From Polydactylus sextarius (Eukaryota; Chordata; Actinopteri; Polynemidae): DNA of 64,000 nt. Positions 59,901 through 64,000 of this stretch are shown piece by piece. A program made the translations under genes and the position numbers. The DNA lies in NCBI GenBank assembly GCA_016801845.1, contig CM028919.1, positions 6,379,001 through 6,443,000 on the forward strand, in the 5' to 3' direction. Position 1 is the first letter of the stretch. The number at the start of each line of letters is the position of its first letter. Below the pieces are notes generated by a model. The model was not told the DNA's origin. It worked only from the letters and a program-made list of their open reading frames with translations, and did not search any database.

Positions 59901-62599
59901 TATTTTGTGCTACAAAAAAAAAAAAAAAAAAAAAAAAAAGATTCTCACAAACCCAGGGCTGAAGTATAAAAAGGAAAATGCAGACAGGTCTACATTTCCA
60001 CAGATGGACTGCAACTCAAGTCACCCGTGACATAACTGTCATTTACAGCTGAACTAGGCGGACAAGCAAGACAAGACCATGTGTGGGAGGAGTGTGCTGC
60101 ACCACTTTGGGAATTTCCAAGGAACCCCTACGTTCCAAGCGGCTGCATTCCTATTAGGGAGAAGAGAGGGAGACCAATGTAATGTCTTTGGAGCGTGGCG
60201 AGCATTGGGACAGTAACGGAAAGAGGAAAAAAAATCCCTCACGTTTTGAGTTAATGTGAAACAACTTAAGTTAGGGGACTGATATCTGTAGATGTGAAGG
60301 CTGACTTTAGAGAGTTAAGAGGGTGGGGAGGGAGCTGAGGTTATAAAGAGAAAAGCACAAATCTATTTTTATTAACTACAACATTTACACATTTAGGAGA
60401 ATGTGGATGTGAATGTGGATAACAGTCCTTCACTCTTTCACCAGCTTTCCCTCTCTCTTTCATCACTAGGTGACAAAAATACTGAACCATGGTGGGTAAG
60501 TGCAGGTGTGTGTCTTCAACACTTACTCAAATACACAAACAAACAGATTAATTAAGTACAAACACACAAAATGCAGCTCATACACTGAAAAACACATGGT
60601 TTTTGTGGCTGAATAAAAATAAAGACAGTCGCAAAACACTATACCTGTGAAGGCATATGTGCATGTGTATGTGGGTCAACATACATGTACATGCATATGT
60701 ATCTGCGGGTGTGTGCACGTATGTATACATATGTATGTGTGCTGTCCAGATGGCAGGGGGATAGCTCTGGGGGAATGGTGGGGGTCAAGCATCTTTGTGG
60801 ATCAAAGCCAAGGTCAGGGCAGCTGCAGTGGCCCATGTTCAAGGTGAATGGAGGCCTCAGATGGTTCTTCATTAGCAGGCTGCTCCGTCCCTGCTGGACC
60901 CCATCAGCCAACCACCACCAAGCCTCATCATCATCTCTCTCCCTTTTTTCTCCACTCGTCCACAGGGACCTGTCCTGAAAATGCCTGTCCACTGGGATCC
61001 ATTCTGAGCCGTGTGTCACCCCACCCAGCGCATGAGGACGTGTATACATGCTCACACATAGGCGTTTGTGCATAAGTAGGCACACAGGCTCAACACACAC
61101 ACACGCACACACAATTCCCCCCAAAGAGCCTTTGGTGACCTCTGAACTGGTGTCTCTCTGGAGAGCAGCATCCTGAGCATCCTGCCCCTGTCTTTGTGTT
61201 CCTTAGTCCTCCTGCTGCTGACATAAGGCCTTACGCTGTCACTGGCCTCTGACATGCACTCAACATCTTTTAAATACAAACAGCCAGAAGGGACATTTAT
61301 GCATCATGGCTTCAGATGGTGCTCCTTTACTTAAGCACATTGTGTTTATCCTTGGGGCCAAACAAATATGTGAATGTGTTCCCTTTCTCATAAAATTACA
61401 AATCACCGCTGACTGCCAATTAACAGAAAAGCAAAAGACCATGAGCAGAAATATTTATCTGTTTACCCATGTGCTCGTGATCATACATGTGCATCCTTGT
61501 GATTCACAAAACAAAACAGAGAATATTTGCCACAGGATTACCTACATTGGCAACAGAAATGAAAACTGATACTAGCTAAATTGCAATTCTCCTGAGCAAC
61601 AAACCTTTACCTAAAAAGTCCCAATAAGTAAAAATAAAGCCAGAAAATTTTTAACAGGACCAACAAGACAAAGACTATGAAAAAGTATTAATCACATTAT
61701 TTTAGAGCTGAATGCTCACATGAGCCAAGGACGTTCCTTCACAGAGAAGTGCAATGTGGTTCCAACCATGAGAAGTCTGTCTCGAGCTCCATGTGTTAGT
61801 CAGTTCATGTCACAAGGGTCTTGGTCAGGAGACGACCAACAACCCACTGTATGACAGCCCATCTGGAGTTTACCAAATGGTAGTTCAAGGATTCTGGGAG
61901 CACAATGGGGCAAAAAAAAAAGATTTGATCTGAATGCCAAGTGGCCTTGACTAGTCGATTCAAAATCCCAGACTAGAACCTTGTTATATGCATTATTCTC
62001 AAAAAGGATTGTGTAAATTAAGTTTTTGTTCATAGCTGAAACTCTCAGTTTGCTGTGACAATGAATGAGACAAACACAGACACACACACGTAGTTAATCT
62101 GTTGATAAGACAGTGCAAGAGGTGAAGGTCCAGATTAGGGAAAGGAGCATTAGAAGGGGTCTTAGACACCCCATACTGACATTTCACTACTTAAGCTCCA
62201 TTTCTATCCACTTCTCAAGCACAGAAGTTGGATAATGGTTGCAGGGAGGGGGACTGGCCTTTTGTCTGTGATGCCCCTATAATGATAAGTGTCCTTGTAG
62301 TGCACAGCTAAAAGCTGACACCTCTATGTTTGACTTCACAGTAATCACAGTAAAAAAATAGACAAATTAATGGAAGGTAGAGGGTCTGCTAAACAATGTA
62401 GGTTCAAGATCAAATTTTAGCTTGAGATATTGGTTTAGTATTGCAGGTAACTACACCAAAGAACAGTTCAGAAGTCCTTTCCTAAAAAAAAAATATCCAA
62501 TTTTGGGGCTGTCCAAACTCCCTTTAGAAATACTGAGTTTCTAATGGAGGTGGTGTACACCTTTAAATAATCTGAATAAAAATCACATCATTAGAATGG

Positions 62600-63295
62600 G
62601 AATATATACGCATGTAAACATACAATCGGATTGTTGGAATACATGTCTTGTAACTGTGCATGTGTGCCGTACGTGGGGGTAGTGTGTAATGACGTGCCCG
62701 AGTGCCCATGAAGAAGTGATGAACTCTGAAAGAGTTTACGGCTGCGTTGAGAAGCGGACACGTTAAAGGCCCATTTATGCTCCTTTATGCATGCAAGTAG
62801 GTATGTGCGTTCCTGATGTCGGACCTTTCATACTCTCCATGCGTGTTTTACGTTAGCGTGGTTGTTAACACATCCACTAGAGGGCATAGTCTAGTGCAGA
62901 GTTCCAAATTCTGACGTTAGTTTCAAACAATAACAAAGATGGCGATGGTGAAGGAGTTGACAGCCCACATTGAAAGAAAGAGGATAAAAAGAGAGCGATA
63001 AAAAGAGGCAGCACTGTAGATGGCAGTGGTTTGTGCCTTGTTCAGCCGTTAAATACACCAAGGTCGGAGATTTCTGTTGTCTTCTTCTTCTTTGTTCCTC
63101 TTGCTGGTTCCACGTATTACTCCATTTGCTGTGTGCTGCTACGGATCACTCTGAAAACGGACCAAATTATGCACGTAATGACGGACGAAAGGCTCCGTTT
63201 TAATTGTTGCTTTAATTGTTGCCATGTAAATGGCTCTTCAATCTGATTGATTTCAATATGATTGAGGAAAAAAACGTGCATGTAAACACACTGAC
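62600..63295. repeat. Possible decayed mobile element
   Basis: Copies of GCATGTAAACA at 62610-62620 and 63279-63289 bound about 690 bases of relatively CpG-rich sequence with short tandem motifs (TTTAATTGTTGC twice near 63198-63223). The boundaries and the family are not established. Confidence 0.3.
62874..62887 (+). promoter_or_regulatory. CTCF-like motif in a ralgapa2 intron
   Basis: CCACTAGAGGGCAT matches 13 of 14 positions of the CTCF core consensus on the + strand. It sits inside a possible repeat copy, so it may be a repeat-carried site or chance. Confidence 0.3.
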
Positions 63296-64000
63296 TGTCT
63301 GTCTATGAGTGAAGGAATGCTGACTCACAAGTCTCACATAGATCTTCATTAAACTAAAGTATAAAAAAATTACCCATCAGAATATACCATAGGTTTGAAT
63401 AATACTCAGGGACACATGGCCTGGCCATGGACACATTTTACCTGAAGCGTATTAAATTAACTCAAGGCCTTTTTTTTAAAAAAATAAAATAAAATCCCTT
63501 TGCCATGCAAGAGGAGAAACTACTTACTGACTCGTCCGGCTTCCACACGAGCAGTCAAGGTTAATCCTGTTTGTCTGAGCGCTGGTGGTAAAAGCAGCTC
63601 TTGTTGTGAAGAGGGACAGTTTAGAGATGAGGTGGAGGGTGCCCCTAGGTGCTTGACCCCCTCCTCTCTTAGCCCCACATCTGCCCATTAACCTGGGCCA
63701 GTTAGTTTGACCTTGCTGAGGAGAGGAGCTCAGGAGTAGTTCACAGCGCCATTGACTCCCAGCAGTCACATAATTGGCCTGTTAAGAGGAAAGGATTGGG
63801 AAGTGCTTGGTTGTGCCGGAGTGCCAGCTCAAGCAGGGGAAAAAAAACAGCAGATGTGGTCATTATTTTTTGGTGACAGGCGCGGTACCCCACCTCCTCA
63901 TCTTGCATGCACATTTCTAGTAGTGCTGCTGGATATCGCACATACTACCCATTCATATGGATACACTTACGAATTGAGTCTCCTGCTTACTTTGTGACCT

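Larger units (their letters stand above)
56971..64000 (-). other. ralgapa2: Large upstream intron of ralgapa2, continuing past the window
   Basis: No RALGAPA exon or other gene is recognised. An open frame of 105 codons on the minus strand at 57956-58273 has a balanced composition but no known domain and poor splice signals. A poly-A run lies at 59912-59939. The stretch 62590-63290 has short direct repeats of GCATGTAAACA at both ends and may be a decayed mobile element. Confidence 0.5.

Overview
The window is vertebrate, almost certainly teleost fish, nuclear DNA. Genes are split by GT-AG introns, the exons encode vertebrate families, intergenic DNA is AT-rich, and (CA)n microsatellites and poly-A/T runs are abundant. 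I assembled exons by hand from splice sites, reading phase and family knowledge. No alignment was run, so paralogue suffixes are tentative.

Layout. 1-2.3 kb: 3' part of ppie (+). 3.1-5.3 kb: a gjb4-like beta connexin (+). 8.7-11.6 kb: a gjb3-like beta connexin (+). 13.0-15.1 kb: complete hmgcl (-, 9 exons). 17.8-20.8 kb: zbtb8a (-, 4 coding exons) with a one-base insertion in its first zinc finger. 21.7-25.7 kb: complete gale (-, 10 coding exons plus a probable noncoding first exon). 27.6-29.7 kb: a kazald-family secreted protein (+, 4 exons). 29.7-43.1 kb: a gene-poor stretch with homeodomain-, SOX- and POU-like motif clusters that may be regulatory DNA for insm1. 43.1-46.0 kb: single-exon insm1 (+). 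50.8-57.0 kb: the last two coding exons of ralgapa2 (-). The rest, to 64 kb, looks like one large ralgapa2 intron.

The genes do not form one pathway. They include a spliceosomal cyclophilin, gap-junction channels, ketogenic/leucine and galactose enzymes, a BTB zinc-finger factor, a secreted Kazal/Ig protein, a neuroendocrine repressor and a RalGAP subunit. Their interest is syntenic. ppie, gjb4, gjb3, hmgcl, zbtb8a and gale all have human counterparts on chromosome 1p. The tail-to-tail pair insm1/ralgapa2 matches human 20p11. A junction between two ancestral blocks therefore lies between gale and insm1.

I found no bacterial-type system, CRISPR array or intact transposon. The most checkable oddities are: the zbtb8a frameshift; a ppie splice donor that appears to lack one G; a 72-nt miRNA-like hairpin inside gale, best folded on the antisense strand; a CA tract of about 282 bp between two convergent genes; and CTCF-like motifs flanking the synteny junction.
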